A stretch of DNA of 58,506 bases from JBCCMB01 sp039026555 (GCA_039026555.1 JBCCMB010000003.1:1-58506), one strand, 5' to 3'; shown: positions 1-8,292, counted from the first letter of the stretch. A program made the numbers and translations. Notes: generated by a model not told the origin, from the sequence alone.

Positions 1-231
1 CACGCGGCGTTTCTCCTTATCTTTAACCCCCGTTGTATTCGATATGGAGCGAAAAACAATCTGATAAATTTGCAAGATTGCAAATTATTGTGCGCTGTTC
101 GCTGATTTGGGTGTGCGGGCCAAACACTAACGCATGGATTGGCTATTCGGACGTCGAGTTATGGGCGGACCCGCTTTAGATCCAGCCCAACTCGGCGGTC
201 ACGCGATAGTTTGATCGACAGCGGTCTCACT
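1..231. other. Intergenic stretch with palindrome; possible start of a leftward gene at the edge
   Basis: No convincing gene lies here. On the minus strand a GTG at positions 3-1 is preceded, 9 bases upstream, by GGAG (positions 13-16), so a leftward gene may begin exactly at the window edge. A near-perfect palindrome at 67-86 would sit in its promoter region. Small open frames overlapping 139-558 are antisense to the dehydrogenase at 232-957 and are not supported. The leftward gene cannot be tested from this window. Confidence 0.35.
67..86. promoter_or_regulatory. Palindromic operator candidate (AATTTGCAA-GA-TTGCAAATT)
   Basis: Two perfect 9-base inverted arms are separated by only 2 bases in AT-rich intergenic DNA. 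The short symmetric shape is typical of a dimeric helix-turn-helix repressor site rather than a terminator: the spacer is too short for an RNA hairpin loop and no T-run follows. It most likely controls a gene transcribed leftward out of the window. The regulator is unknown. Confidence 0.45.
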
Positions 232-957
232 CTACCAGGTCTCTTTAAAGGGACGCAGCTCCAGCTCGTGCGTCCACGCCGATCTCGGCTGTTGGTGCAA
301 ATACCAAAAGGCGTCCGCGACGGCGTCGGGCGACAGGCTGCCATCTTCGCCCAGCGCGTCCAGATATTCGCCGATCCGGTTGCGCACCATGTCTCCTTCG
401 ACAACGCCATCGATAATGAAATGGCCCACATGGACGCCCTTGGGGCCGTATTCGCGAGCCAGGGATTGCGCGAGCATCCGCAAGCCGCCCTTCATGATCG
501 CGAAATGCATAAAGTTAGGCCGGCCTCTCAGCGATCCGGACGCGCCGGTGAAAAATAGGCTCCCGCGTCCTTGTTTGGTAAGAATGGGAATCGCCCGCTT
601 CGCCGTCAGGAACGCGCCGAAACATCCAATGCGCCAAAAGCTCTCCATAGTCTCGGGCGTCAGGTCTTCGAACGAAATGAGATCATTGCTGCCAGCGTTA
701 AAAAGAACGGCCGCGAGAGGCCCCTTCGTCGCCGCGTGCGCAAACAGCGCGTCTTGGTCCGACTCTGACGTTACGTCGACCTTCATGCCCTCGGCCGATG
801 CGCCGGCCGACGTCAGCTCGCCCGCCAAGGCCGTCATCTTCTCCTCGGTTCGGCCAGTGACGATGACGTGATGGCCTTCCTTTGCGAAGCGCCTGGCGAG
901 CGCGCCGCCAATGCCTTTTGACGCGCCCGCGCCAAGGATGATTACGGTTTCCGACAT
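232..957 (-). CDS. SDR-family oxidoreductase with Phe in place of catalytic Tyr
   Basis: A 241-residue short-chain dehydrogenase/reductase. The N-terminus carries the Rossmann dinucleotide motif (LGAGASKGIGGA, about residues 8-19), and an NAG motif follows near residue 90 (LFNAGS). At the active site a Ser is present, but the usual YxxxK reads FAIMK, so the catalytic Tyr is replaced by Phe while the Lys is kept. The segment that follows (LRMLAQSLAREYGPKGVHV) fits an SDR subgroup I recall as sharing this Phe. Last gene of a five-gene leftward operon that starts at hxlR (3093), 48 bases after the tautomerase gene. The substrate is unknown; it may be catalytically altered or act by a modified mechanism. 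Confidence 0.85.
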   Translation of the reverse strand: MSETVIILGAGASKGIGGALARRFAKEGHHVIVTGRTEEKMTALAGELTSAGASAEGMKVDVTSESDQDALFAHAATKGPLAAVLFNAGSNDLISFEDLTPETMESFWRIGCFGAFLTAKRAIPILTKQGRGSLFFTGASGSLRGRPNFMHFAIMKGGLRMLAQSLAREYGPKGVHVGHFIIDGVVEGDMVRNRIGEYLDALGEDGSLSPDAVADAFWYLHQQPRSAWTHELELRPFKETW

Positions 958-1005
958 ATTGGCCTCCTAACCCGCGCGTACTATGGACGGCGAAGTATGC
1001 GCCGG

Positions 1006-1419
1006 CTAGGTCGAACTTGCGGACGCCAATTTGTTTTCATGCGCTTTTATCCATTCCGCTTCTTCGCCGGGCTCGGGGAAGATATCGCCGCCTTCCATCA
1101 CCCAGCTTGCGGGCGTGTCTATCGTGACCGCTTCAATGTCTTCCAGCGGAAGATTTGTATGCGCGTGAATGGATTGGCGGATCTCGTCGACAATCCGTTG
1201 CTTTTGCGCGTCTGTACGGCCCGCCCTGATGCTGCCGAGCAGCTTCACGGATTTTTGTTTGAGAGGTGGATGCGGCGCGTTCTCCAAAAAGAAGGCGTGG
1301 ACGAAAACAGGCGGCGCGTCGGTGACATCGCAGTGAATGCGGGTAATGTCGGCGGCGATTTTCGATTTTGCGTCATCGTCGATGGTGCCCTTGGCGGCGT
1401 TGCACATGTAGAGCGGCAT
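1006..1419 (-). CDS. Tautomerase-superfamily protein, cis-CaaD-like, Pro-1 present
   Basis: 137 residues beginning MPLY, so removal of Met exposes the catalytic Pro-1 of the 4-oxalocrotonate tautomerase/MIF superfamily. The layout resembles the Tautomerase_3 group that contains cis-3-chloroacrylic acid dehalogenase: an N-terminal beta-strand, an Arg-containing LGSIRAGRT segment near residues 60-70, and a C-terminal FPEPGEEAEW similar to the end of cis-CaaD. These enzymes use Pro-1 as base or acid on enol, keto or haloacrylate substrates. It sits 9 bases after a second tautomerase-like gene and before an SDR gene in the same operon. Substrate not predictable; dehalogenase activity should not be assumed. 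Confidence 0.75.
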   Translation of the reverse strand: MPLYMCNAAKGTIDDDAKSKIAADITRIHCDVTDAPPVFVHAFFLENAPHPPLKQKSVKLLGSIRAGRTDAQKQRIVDEIRQSIHAHTNLPLEDIEAVTIDTPASWVMEGGDIFPEPGEEAEWIKAHENKLASASST

Positions 1420-1428
1420 GTCTTTCTC

Positions 1429-1749
1429 CTAAGCCGGTTGCGGGTCGGCGACGACGCCCACCACTTCATCCAACGAACACCGGGTTTGTTTGATCCAAAG
1501 GTCGCAAAGCTCGGTCAGCAGGCTCACGCGGCGAGCCTGCTCAAGCGGCGCGTTCGCGCGCATTGTCACGACAGATGAGGTGGAGGGGGTCCCGGCTGTA
1601 AACCCGCTTCCTTCAGGAATGGCGATCCAATTGATCTGCGCCGGCGCGCCGAAGGATCGCTGTGCGAAATCGTTCAGATCGGCGCGAAGCGCGGCCTCCA
1701 TATCTGCAGACACCTGCCCAGCCTGCACTATGCAATTGCAAATAATCAT
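1429..1749 (-). CDS. Small tautomerase-like protein lacking Pro-1
   Basis: 106 residues. Size, predicted alternation of strand and helix, and position next to a true tautomerase gene suggest a MIF/tautomerase-like fold. However, the residue after Met is Ile (MIICNC), so the catalytic Pro-1 is missing. It has several Cys residues. It may be a non-catalytic partner that forms a heteromer with the neighbouring 137-residue tautomerase, or a diverged enzyme. Gap of 33 bases after the upstream SDR gene and 9 bases before the tautomerase gene, so co-transcribed. Recognition is weak and rests partly on context. Confidence 0.55.
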   Translation of the reverse strand: MIICNCIVQAGQVSADMEAALRADLNDFAQRSFGAPAQINWIAIPEGSGFTAGTPSTSSVVTMRANAPLEQARRVSLLTELCDLWIKQTRCSLDEVVGVVADPQPA

Positions 1750-1782
1750 AACGTCGCCTCCTCCCGCCTTCCGCGTGGTTTC

Positions 1783-2607
1783 TTAATCTGCCGTTTCTTC
1801 GGAATGCCGCTTCGCCGCTTTCGCGCCGACGCTGGCGATGAGGTCGAAATAGGCGTCGGGATTGTCATGACGCAGCTTGGTCGCCTCAAACTCTCGCCCT
1901 TTAGCGAAGATGATCTCAGGCGTCTGGGCCGCGACCGCGTCGATGATTGCGCGCGCGCAATCCATCGGATCGTCGCCTTGCTCAATCTGCTTGTCGGACC
2001 GGCCGCGCTTAGATCCATCCTTGGTCAGCGCATTGCGGGATACATTCGTGGAGACGGAGCCAGGCAAAACATTGGTGACTTTGATATTGTGCAGCGTATC
2101 CATTTCCGAGCGCAACGCGTCCATATATCCGATAAGGCCATGCTTGGCCGCGCTGTAAGCCGTGCGCAGCGGCGAGCCGATACGGCCGGCCAATGAACTG
2201 ATGGCGACGATATGCGCGCCGCCGGCTGCGGCCATGCGGGACAATTGCAATTGGGTCAGCCAGATCGGCGCGATCAGATCGATATTGATCAAATCTCGAT
2301 AGACTTCCGGCGCCGTGTCGATGGCGAGGCTGCGCTGGCTGACGCCGGCATTGTTGACTAGAATGTCGATGCGGCCTTTCCACTCCCAAGCCGCATCAAC
2401 AGAATCCGGAAGTGTGTCGTAGTCTGTGACTTCGAAGGGAAGAATGAGCGTATCCCCTTCGGTTTGGGCCGCGACAGTTTCGAGCGCTTCGACCCGCCGG
2501 CCTGACAAAATGACGTTTGCGCCTTCCGCTGCAAAGGCGCGCGACACCGCTTCGCCAATACCGGAGGACGCACCTGTGATCCAAACAGTTTTGCCTTCGA
2601 ACCGCAT
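1783..2607 (-). CDS. SDR-family NAD(P)-dependent oxidoreductase (classical)
   Basis: A 274-residue classical short-chain dehydrogenase. All hallmarks are visible: TGASSGIG for cofactor binding at about residues 11-18, NNAGVSQ near residue 86, catalytic Ser in the AISSLAGR segment, and YSAAK with catalytic Tyr and Lys near residues 150-155. The C-terminal tail (about 40 residues rich in Lys, Glu and Asp) extends beyond the usual 250 residues. First metabolic gene behind the HxlR regulator, only 12 bases from it, so the regulator probably controls this oxidoreductase and the tautomerases behind it. Substrate unknown, probably a hydroxy/keto compound. Confidence 0.9.
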   Translation of the reverse strand: MRFEGKTVWITGASSGIGEAVSRAFAAEGANVILSGRRVEALETVAAQTEGDTLILPFEVTDYDTLPDSVDAAWEWKGRIDILVNNAGVSQRSLAIDTAPEVYRDLINIDLIAPIWLTQLQLSRMAAAGGAHIVAISSLAGRIGSPLRTAYSAAKHGLIGYMDALRSEMDTLHNIKVTNVLPGSVSTNVSRNALTKDGSKRGRSDKQIEQGDDPMDCARAIIDAVAAQTPEIIFAKGREFEATKLRHDNPDAYFDLIASVGAKAAKRHSEETAD

Positions 2608-2619
2608 ACGCTTGTCTCC

Positions 2620-3093
2620 CTAATCGCCTGCGTCTTTTTTGCTAGCCGACGCCGCAAGCCGCTCGATGCGAAACTCGCCGCGTGACATGACTTCCCCCGT
2701 TTCGCGCCGTGGCAAGACGCGCGGAATTTTTTCGCCAGTTTCCGCGTCGACAAAGGCGAAAGTCGGCCCGTCTTCATGCATGGCCCATGTGTCGCCCCAC
2801 TGGGCCAGCGCAATCATGACCGGGGCGAGATCCCGCCCTTTCGGGGTGAGGACGTATTCTTCATAGCCGGCCCCATCTGCGGCCGCCGCCTTCTTCAAAA
2901 TCCCGGCGTCGACCAATTGCGTCAGCCGGCTGGTCAGCGTGTTCTTGGCGATGCCGAGGGATTTTTCGAAGTGCTTGAAGCGTCGTGCGCCCATCATCGC
3001 GTCTCGAATGATGAGCAAAGACCACCATGATCCGACCAGCTCCAGCGTGCGGGCGATGGAGCATTGCATGTCGGAGAAAGATTTTGGTTGCAT
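2620..3093 (-). CDS. HxlR-family transcriptional regulator
   Basis: 157 residues with the HxlR winged helix: CSIARTLELVGSWWSLLIIR at about residues 11-30 (the typical C...A...LVG.WW.LLIIRD pattern), the RFKHFEKSL segment, then GIAKNTLTSRLTQLVDAGIL recognition helix and wing. HxlR proteins bind DNA as dimers and often respond to quinones, aldehydes or other electrophiles through an N-terminal Cys; Cys11 is present here. Leads the leftward operon with two SDR and two tautomerase genes. A 16-base imperfect inverted repeat overlaps its start codon (3087-3129), suggesting autoregulation. No strong Shine-Dalgarno is visible before the ATG at 3093. Confidence 0.88.
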   Translation of the reverse strand: MQPKSFSDMQCSIARTLELVGSWWSLLIIRDAMMGARRFKHFEKSLGIAKNTLTSRLTQLVDAGILKKAAAADGAGYEEYVLTPKGRDLAPVMIALAQWGDTWAMHEDGPTFAFVDAETGEKIPRVLPRRETGEVMSRGEFRIERLAASASKKDAGD

Positions 3094-3129
3094 AATAAAA
3101 CCTTACCGATGGTGGTTTTATAATGCAAC
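3087..3129. promoter_or_regulatory. Inverted repeat over the hxlR start: operator candidate
   Basis: Left arm 3087-3102 (GTTGCATAATAAAACC) and right arm 3114-3129 (GGTTTTATAATGCAAC) are reverse complements except for one position, with 11 bases between them. The left arm covers the hxlR start codon, the right arm lies upstream. An HxlR dimer binding here would block its own operon. No T-run follows, which argues against a terminator. Confidence 0.6.
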
Positions 3130-3158
3130 TAACATTTTGGTGCGGTATTGGCCGAGAC

Positions 3159-3635
3159 CTAGCGAGATAGGAGGGGCGGACGTCGTTTCAGCGCAACGGG
3201 TCTTAGCGCAAAGCTGGAGCGGATGCTGGAGACTTTGTCCGAGCTGGAGACGCGCTCGGTCAGGAAACGCTCAAACTCTTCCAGATTGTCGACCGCGATC
3301 CGCAATAGGTAATCCGCATCGCCGGTCATCAAATAGCAATCCATCACTTCCGGCGAGGCCGCCATGGAGTGTTCGAACACGGTCAAAGATTCCCGTTTCT
3401 GATCGACCAAAGACACCCAGGTGAAAACCGTCAGCGCACCGCCTAGCAAGGCCTCGCTGAGTTGGGCCTGATAACCGGTGATCAGGCCTGACTCTTCCAG
3501 ACGCCGGACCCGCTTTGCGGTGGGTGTTTGCGACAGTCCTATCTTGTCGGCGAGATCTGAAATACTCATACGGCCGTCTTCCGCCAGCGCACGCATAATT
3601 CGGATGTCAATCTCGTCATGCATAGTGAAAATCAC
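3159..3635 (-). CDS. Lrp/AsnC-family transcriptional regulator (MdeR-like)
   Basis: 158 residues with the Lrp architecture: N-terminal HTH (DEIDIRIMRALAEDGRMSIS then DLADKIGLSQTPTAKRVRRL, residues 6-48) and a C-terminal RAM ligand-binding domain ending about residue 150. Lrp-type proteins sense amino acids or related metabolites as octamers. It is divergent from a 2-oxoacid dehydrogenase E1 gene. In Pseudomonas putida the Lrp-like MdeR is next to mdeB, an AceE-like E1 used in methionine/2-oxobutyrate breakdown; the same pairing here suggests this regulator activates the E1 gene in response to a branched or sulfur amino acid. That role is inferred. Confidence 0.88.
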   Translation of the reverse strand: MIFTMHDEIDIRIMRALAEDGRMSISDLADKIGLSQTPTAKRVRRLEESGLITGYQAQLSEALLGGALTVFTWVSLVDQKRESLTVFEHSMAASPEVMDCYLMTGDADYLLRIAVDNLEEFERFLTERVSSSDKVSSIRSSFALRPVALKRRPPLLSR

Positions 3636-3766
3636 TCTATTTATTTATAACAGTAGTTTATATGGGCTTTAAATAGGCGTTTCTAGCCTGTAAATGGCCA
3701 GAAACGCTTCGCGGCGTCCTGTATGCTGTCCGCCAATGGATCTGACCGACAGGAAGGCCGCGCGAC
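3636..3766. promoter_or_regulatory. Divergent promoter region between Lrp regulator and E1 gene
   Basis: 131 bases, AT-rich in the half next to the regulator (TTTATTTATAACAGTAG), as expected for Lrp binding, which favours AT-rich DNA. A GC-rich hairpin-like segment (GGCGTTTCTAGCC, then GGCCAGAAACGC) near 3678-3714 pairs GCGTTTCT with AGAAACGC and could be a structure in the E1 gene leader. GGAAGG at 3752-3757 is the ribosome site for the ATG at 3767. No clear -35/-10 pair can be assigned with confidence. Confidence 0.4.
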
Positions 3767-6136
3767 ATGTCCCAATTGGCGCATTTGAAATCCCTCGAAC
3801 AGAAACTCCTCTGGCTCTCGTCATGGATGGTGCACAACGCCAATCATTTGCGGGAGAAGGGCGAGGGAGACGTCAAAGTCGGCGGACACCAGGCCTCGTG
3901 CGCATCAATGGTGTCCATCATGTCGGCGCTCTATTTTCATGTTTTGCGGCCAGAGGACCGAGTGGCGGTTAAGCCCCACGCCTCGCCGGTCTTCCACGCC
4001 ATCCAATATCTGATGGGGCGGCAGAGCCGGGAGAAAATCGAGAATTTTAGAGGGTATGGCGGCGCGCAATCCTATCCCAGCCGCACCAAGGATGTGGATG
4101 ACATCGATTTCTCCACCGGATCAGTTGGGCTGGGCGTGGCGGAGACGGCGTTCGCCTCGCTTGTGCAGGATTATCTTGCGGAGAAAACCTGGTCAGATGA
4201 TCGACCGCTCGGCCGAATGGTCGCGCTGGTCGGCGACGCCGAGCTGGATGAAGGCAATGTCTATGAATGCCTTCAAGAAGGTTGGAAGCATGATCTTCGC
4301 AACACCTGGTGGGTCATTGATTATAATCGCCAAAGCTTAGACGGCGTTGTCCACGAAGGATTGTGGGAGAAGATCGAGGCGATTTTCCAAGCCTTTGGCT
4401 GGCGCACGATTGTGCTGCGTCATGGCGTTCTGCAGCGCGCAGCGTTTGAAGAGCCAGGCGGCGATCGTTTGCGCGACTGGATCCAATCTTGCCCGAATGA
4501 TGATTATTCCGCGCTAACCTATCAAGGCGGCGCAGCCTGGCGCGCGCGATTAATGGACGATATCGGCGATCAAGGCCCTGTCGCCGAATTGCTAGACAAG
4601 CGTTCCGACGAAGACTTATCCGCGCTTATGAGCAATCTTGGCGGTCAGTGCGTGGAAACCTTGGTCGAAGCTTTTGATGCGGTCTACGACGACCAGCCGA
4701 CCGTTTTCCTCGCCTACACAATTAAAGGATGGGGCACGCCCCTCGCCGGACACAAGGACAATCATGCAGGCCTCATGACCAAGGCCCAAATGGATGAGTT
4801 TCAAATCCACATGGGCGTTCCGAAAGGCGCGGAATGGGAAAAGCTCGCCGCCATCGACGACCCGGATGCGGTCCAAGCGTTTCTCAACGACGCGGCGTTC
4901 TTTAAACAAGGAACCCGGCGCTTCTCCGCGCCCGTCATCGATCCGCCCGGTCCGATTTTTTTGGACGACCGCGTACTCTCAACGCAGGCGGGCTTCGGCA
5001 AAATTTTGGACGGGCTCGCCAAATCGAATGCGCCGATCGCGGACCGTATTTTGACAACCTCGCCAGACGTGACCGCTTCGACCAATTTGGGCCCGTGGGT
5101 GAACCGGCGGAGCTTGTTCGCGCGGCGCACTAAAGGCGACACCTTTCGCGAGCAACGCATTCCCTCCGCCCAGAAATGGAGCTTTTCACCCGAGGGGCAG
5201 CATATCGAACTTGGCATTGCCGAGATGAACCTCTTCTTGCTGTTGGGTGCGGCTGGCCTGTCGCACAGCCTTTTCGGCGAACGGCTCATCCCGATCGGTA
5301 CGGTCTATGATCCCTTCGTAGCACGCGGCCTCGATGCGCTGAATTACGCCTGCTATCAGGATGCGCGCTTTATCATTGTCGGCACGCCGTCCGGCGTGAC
5401 GCTCGCGCCCGAGGGCGGCGCGCACCAATCCGTCGGCGCGCAATTGATCGGCATGAGCCAGGACGGTTTGGTTTCGTTCGAACCGGCTTATCTGGATGAA
5501 TTGTCCATCATCATGAATTGGGCGTTCGACTATCTGCAACGCGATGGGGAGGGGGATCCGGACGAACGCACTTGGCTGCGCGACGAGACCGGCGGATCGG
5601 TCTATCTGCGCCTCACCACGCGGCCCTTGGAGCAATTGGGCGTAGCGTCGCGGGACGACAAAGACTTTCAGCGCGGCGTCATTGACGGCGCTTACTGGCT
5701 TCGGCCACCCGGCCCGAATTGCGAGCTGGTGATCGCCTATCAAGGCTGCGTTGCGCCGGAAGCGATTGAGGCGGCCGGCCTGATCGGAAATGGACGGCGC
5801 GATATCGGCGTGTTGGCGGTCACTTCGGCGGACCGCCTTAACTCCGGCTGGACGGCGGCGCGCCGCGCCCGCGCACGAGGAAATAAGGACGCAACCAGCC
5901 AGATCGAAAGATTGCTCGCGCCGATTAGTCGCGACGCGACGTTAATCACGGTGACGGACGGTCATCCGGCGACACTCGCCTGGATTGGCGGCGTCAAAGG
6001 TCATCAAAACGTCCCGCTCGGCGTCGAACATTTTGGACAGACCGGGACGATCGCCGATCTCTACCAGCATTTTCAAATCGACGCCGCCGCCATTGTCGAC
6101 GCCGCCAGCCAATTGTCCCCCGGCCGCCGGCTCTAG
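3767..6136 (+). CDS. Thiamine-diphosphate 2-oxoacid dehydrogenase E1, homodimeric type (MdeB/AceE-like)
   Basis: 789 residues, close to the size of homodimeric pyruvate dehydrogenase E1 relatives and MdeB. The N-terminus shows the transketolase-like thiamine domain (GGHQASCASMVSIMSALYF at 43-61; HASPVFHAIQY). The ThDP-binding segment reads GDAELDEGNVYE ... DYNRQSLDG at about 158-196, matching the AceE pattern GDxExxE ... LDG. A pyrimidine-binding domain and transketolase C-terminal-like domain follow. It probably decarboxylates a 2-oxoacid such as pyruvate or 2-oxobutyrate and needs E2/E3 partners encoded elsewhere. No methionine gamma-lyase gene (mdeA) is adjacent, unlike P. putida. Divergent from the Lrp regulator. 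Confidence 0.82.
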   Translation: MSQLAHLKSLEQKLLWLSSWMVHNANHLREKGEGDVKVGGHQASCASMVSIMSALYFHVLRPEDRVAVKPHASPVFHAIQYLMGRQSREKIENFRGYGGAQSYPSRTKDVDDIDFSTGSVGLGVAETAFASLVQDYLAEKTWSDDRPLGRMVALVGDAELDEGNVYECLQEGWKHDLRNTWWVIDYNRQSLDGVVHEGLWEKIEAIFQAFGWRTIVLRHGVLQRAAFEEPGGDRLRDWIQSCPNDDYSALTYQGGAAWRARLMDDIGDQGPVAELLDKRSDEDLSALMSNLGGQCVETLVEAFDAVYDDQPTVFLAYTIKGWGTPLAGHKDNHAGLMTKAQMDEFQIHMGVPKGAEWEKLAAIDDPDAVQAFLNDAAFFKQGTRRFSAPVIDPPGPIFLDDRVLSTQAGFGKILDGLAKSNAPIADRILTTSPDVTASTNLGPWVNRRSLFARRTKGDTFREQRIPSAQKWSFSPEGQHIELGIAEMNLFLLLGAAGLSHSLFGERLIPIGTVYDPFVARGLDALNYACYQDARFIIVGTPSGVTLAPEGGAHQSVGAQLIGMSQDGLVSFEPAYLDELSIIMNWAFDYLQRDGEGDPDERTWLRDETGGSVYLRLTTRPLEQLGVASRDDKDFQRGVIDGAYWLRPPGPNCELVIAYQGCVAPEAIEAAGLIGNGRRDIGVLAVTSADRLNSGWTAARRARARGNKDATSQIERLLAPISRDATLITVTDGHPATLAWIGGVKGHQNVPLGVEHFGQTGTIADLYQHFQIDAAAIVDAASQLSPGRRL

Positions 6137-6226
6137 CGAGACTTCGCCAATAATGCTCTATAAGGTTATTACGGTGAGGATGGCGAATGCGTTCGCGCCG
6201 CTAAGCATGGGGACAGACCAAAGGCG

Positions 6227-7294
6227 ATGTTTCTAAGAGCTTTTCCAGCGGGTCTAGCCGCCGCGCTCTTGGCGAGCGGTTGCGCCAGCCCGGGGCCGCA
6301 AGCGCTTGCGCGCGACCAGGCGGAGTATTCCAAAAGTCTCGCTGAGGCGGAGCGTGAGGAATTGCTCCGATCCATCGTCAATTTGCGGTATGGCGAGACG
6401 CCCACCTTATTGTCGCTCAAACAGATTGTCGCTGGCTATCAAGTGGAAACGACGATCGATACGGAGGTCTTTCCCGATGACGACACCGAGACCTTCATTG
6501 GCGGCGCCCGGCGTTATATCGACCGGCCGACCGTCACCTTTTCGCCTGTCAGCGGAGCTGATTATTTCGAGAGCCTAATCATGCCGATGCAGCCCTCGGC
6601 GATCTTCTTTTTGATTAATAGCGGGTGGTCCTCATCAGCGATCCTCGGTTTGTCGGTACGGTCGATCAATGGACTAAGCGCCGTCGGAGGTGATTTGGAG
6701 ACCGGCTTTACGAGCCTGTCGGCCGAGTTCCGTGAAATCATCGAATTGATAGATTTGTTGCAGCGTAAAGGCGCGCTCGATTTCCGGATGCAGGCGCCAA
6801 GCGGAAAGGACGCACCCGGGCTAGCCCCCGTGCTATGGCTTGAAACAACGACGCGCGACGAGGACGCTAACGCAGCGCTGGCGCGCCTGCGCGAACTGCT
6901 TGCGTTAGATAAATCGCGCACGCAATACGGGTTGGTGTATGGCCGCATTGGATCGCAGCCGGACCAGCTGCTTGTTCAAACGCAATCCGTATTGCAGGTC
7001 ATGGGGCTGCTCTCGCTCGCGGTTCAGCCGCCGGAAGAGCATTTGCGAAACGGACGCGCCTTTGAAAGTCCATCGCTAAACGAACGAAAGGCGCTGATCC
7101 CGTTTACAGTTCGCCACTCCAAATCTAAGCCGAAGGACGCCTTCGCCGCCACTAAAACTCGCGATTACTGGTTCTATATCGACGACACGGATTTTGGCAG
7201 CAAGTCGACGCTATCCACCTTATCCTTGCTCGTTCTAATGGCGCAGCAAGAGACAGGCGCGCCGAACCCTATTTTGACCATCCCGACGAATTAA
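6227..7294 (+). CDS. Lipoprotein of unknown function
   Basis: 355 residues. A short signal peptide ends in a lipobox, LLASGC, with the lipidated Cys at residue 19, so it is probably an envelope lipoprotein. The rest is soluble, with alternating helices and strands; a segment of hydrophobic residues at about 118-150 (PSAIFFLINSGWSS) is not a clear membrane span. No catalytic motif was recognised. It lies 90 bases after the E1 gene in the same direction but functional linkage is doubtful. The signal and length make it a real gene. Confidence 0.7.
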   Translation: MFLRAFPAGLAAALLASGCASPGPQALARDQAEYSKSLAEAEREELLRSIVNLRYGETPTLLSLKQIVAGYQVETTIDTEVFPDDDTETFIGGARRYIDRPTVTFSPVSGADYFESLIMPMQPSAIFFLINSGWSSSAILGLSVRSINGLSAVGGDLETGFTSLSAEFREIIELIDLLQRKGALDFRMQAPSGKDAPGLAPVLWLETTTRDEDANAALARLRELLALDKSRTQYGLVYGRIGSQPDQLLVQTQSVLQVMGLLSLAVQPPEEHLRNGRAFESPSLNERKALIPFTVRHSKSKPKDAFAATKTRDYWFYIDDTDFGSKSTLSTLSLLVLMAQQETGAPNPILTIPTN

Positions 7295-7419
7295 CGCGTC
7301 CCAACGCGACCCTCGCCAGGCGGAGATCGGGTTGGCGCGCGGCTGACAAGTCAGGCGCTTGCTCGCTTGACACCTCCCGCGCGCTGTGCAGCAGGTCTGC
7401 AAAAACAGGAGATCTCATC

Positions 7420-8292
7420 GTGGAAAAGTCCGACCACAAGTTCGAAGTCTACCACAATCCAGAATCCCTCTGCTCGCAGAAGGTGCGCGTCGCTTTCGCT
7501 GAAAAGCAGTTGGACTATACCAGCCACGTCATCGAACTGTCGGATCTGACGATGAAAGGTGAGAATCTCAAGCCGGCTTATCGGAAGATCAATCCGAACG
7601 GCATCGTGCCGACCTTGGTGCACAATGGCTCGCCGGTTTATGATTCCTATGAGATTATTCAGTATGTCGACGAGTTGTTGCCACAGGCTGGCACCAAGCT
7701 CTGGCCCGATGATCCTCAAAAAAGGGAAGAACTCGAATCCTGGATTTTTCAAAGTTCTTTGCGCAACGACCAAGAAATCGGCGCCACGATGGGCACGTCG
7801 GTCGCCGGATTAAGCGCGCCGCTTCTCAGTTTCATGCTGAAGCGTCAGCCAATTCTTCATGTCATCAAGACCTATGTGGGACACCCGATTAGGCAGCGCG
7901 GCTTCGGCTTCATCATGGCGCGGATCGCAGGTTTTCCGCCCTCCCTGCTCGCAAAATCGCGCGATGGCATGGCGGAGGGTCTTATCCGCGTCGATCGCCA
8001 GCTCGCCAGCCATGACGGCGATTGGCTCTTAGGCGAGTTTTCTCAAGTCGACATCTCTTTGATGGCGGCCTTCCACCGGCTCGACGATCTGCACTTGGTT
8101 GATGTTCTGGATCATCCCAGCATCCCCAATGTCGGCCCTTATTGGCGGCGTTTGAGCGCACGCCCCAGCTATGCCTCCGCCATCGTCGATTGGCACAACC
8201 CCGAAATTCGCGAGGCCATTGGTATCCTCTTTTCTGAGGGCAATCCAATGTTGCAAGACCTTAACGACGCCGTAGAGAAGTGCGCCGCATAA
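7420..8292 (+). CDS. Glutathione S-transferase family protein
   Basis: 290 residues from a GTG start at 7420 with AACAGGAG just upstream. The N-terminal thioredoxin-like domain reads YHNPESLCSQKVRVAFAEKQ at 11-30, with Ser/Cys in the catalytic loop, followed by NPNGIVPTLVHNG (cis-Pro) and DSYEIIQYVDE, the glutathione gamma-glutamyl-binding motif. A helical C-terminal domain completes the fold. It is longer than the typical 200-230 residue GST. Such enzymes conjugate, dehalogenate or cleave ethers with glutathione; the substrate is unknown. A LysR gene lies 75 bases downstream on the same strand. Confidence 0.85.
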   Translation: MEKSDHKFEVYHNPESLCSQKVRVAFAEKQLDYTSHVIELSDLTMKGENLKPAYRKINPNGIVPTLVHNGSPVYDSYEIIQYVDELLPQAGTKLWPDDPQKREELESWIFQSSLRNDQEIGATMGTSVAGLSAPLLSFMLKRQPILHVIKTYVGHPIRQRGFGFIMARIAGFPPSLLAKSRDGMAEGLIRVDRQLASHDGDWLLGEFSQVDISLMAAFHRLDDLHLVDVLDHPSIPNVGPYWRRLSARPSYASAIVDWHNPEIREAIGILFSEGNPMLQDLNDAVEKCAA

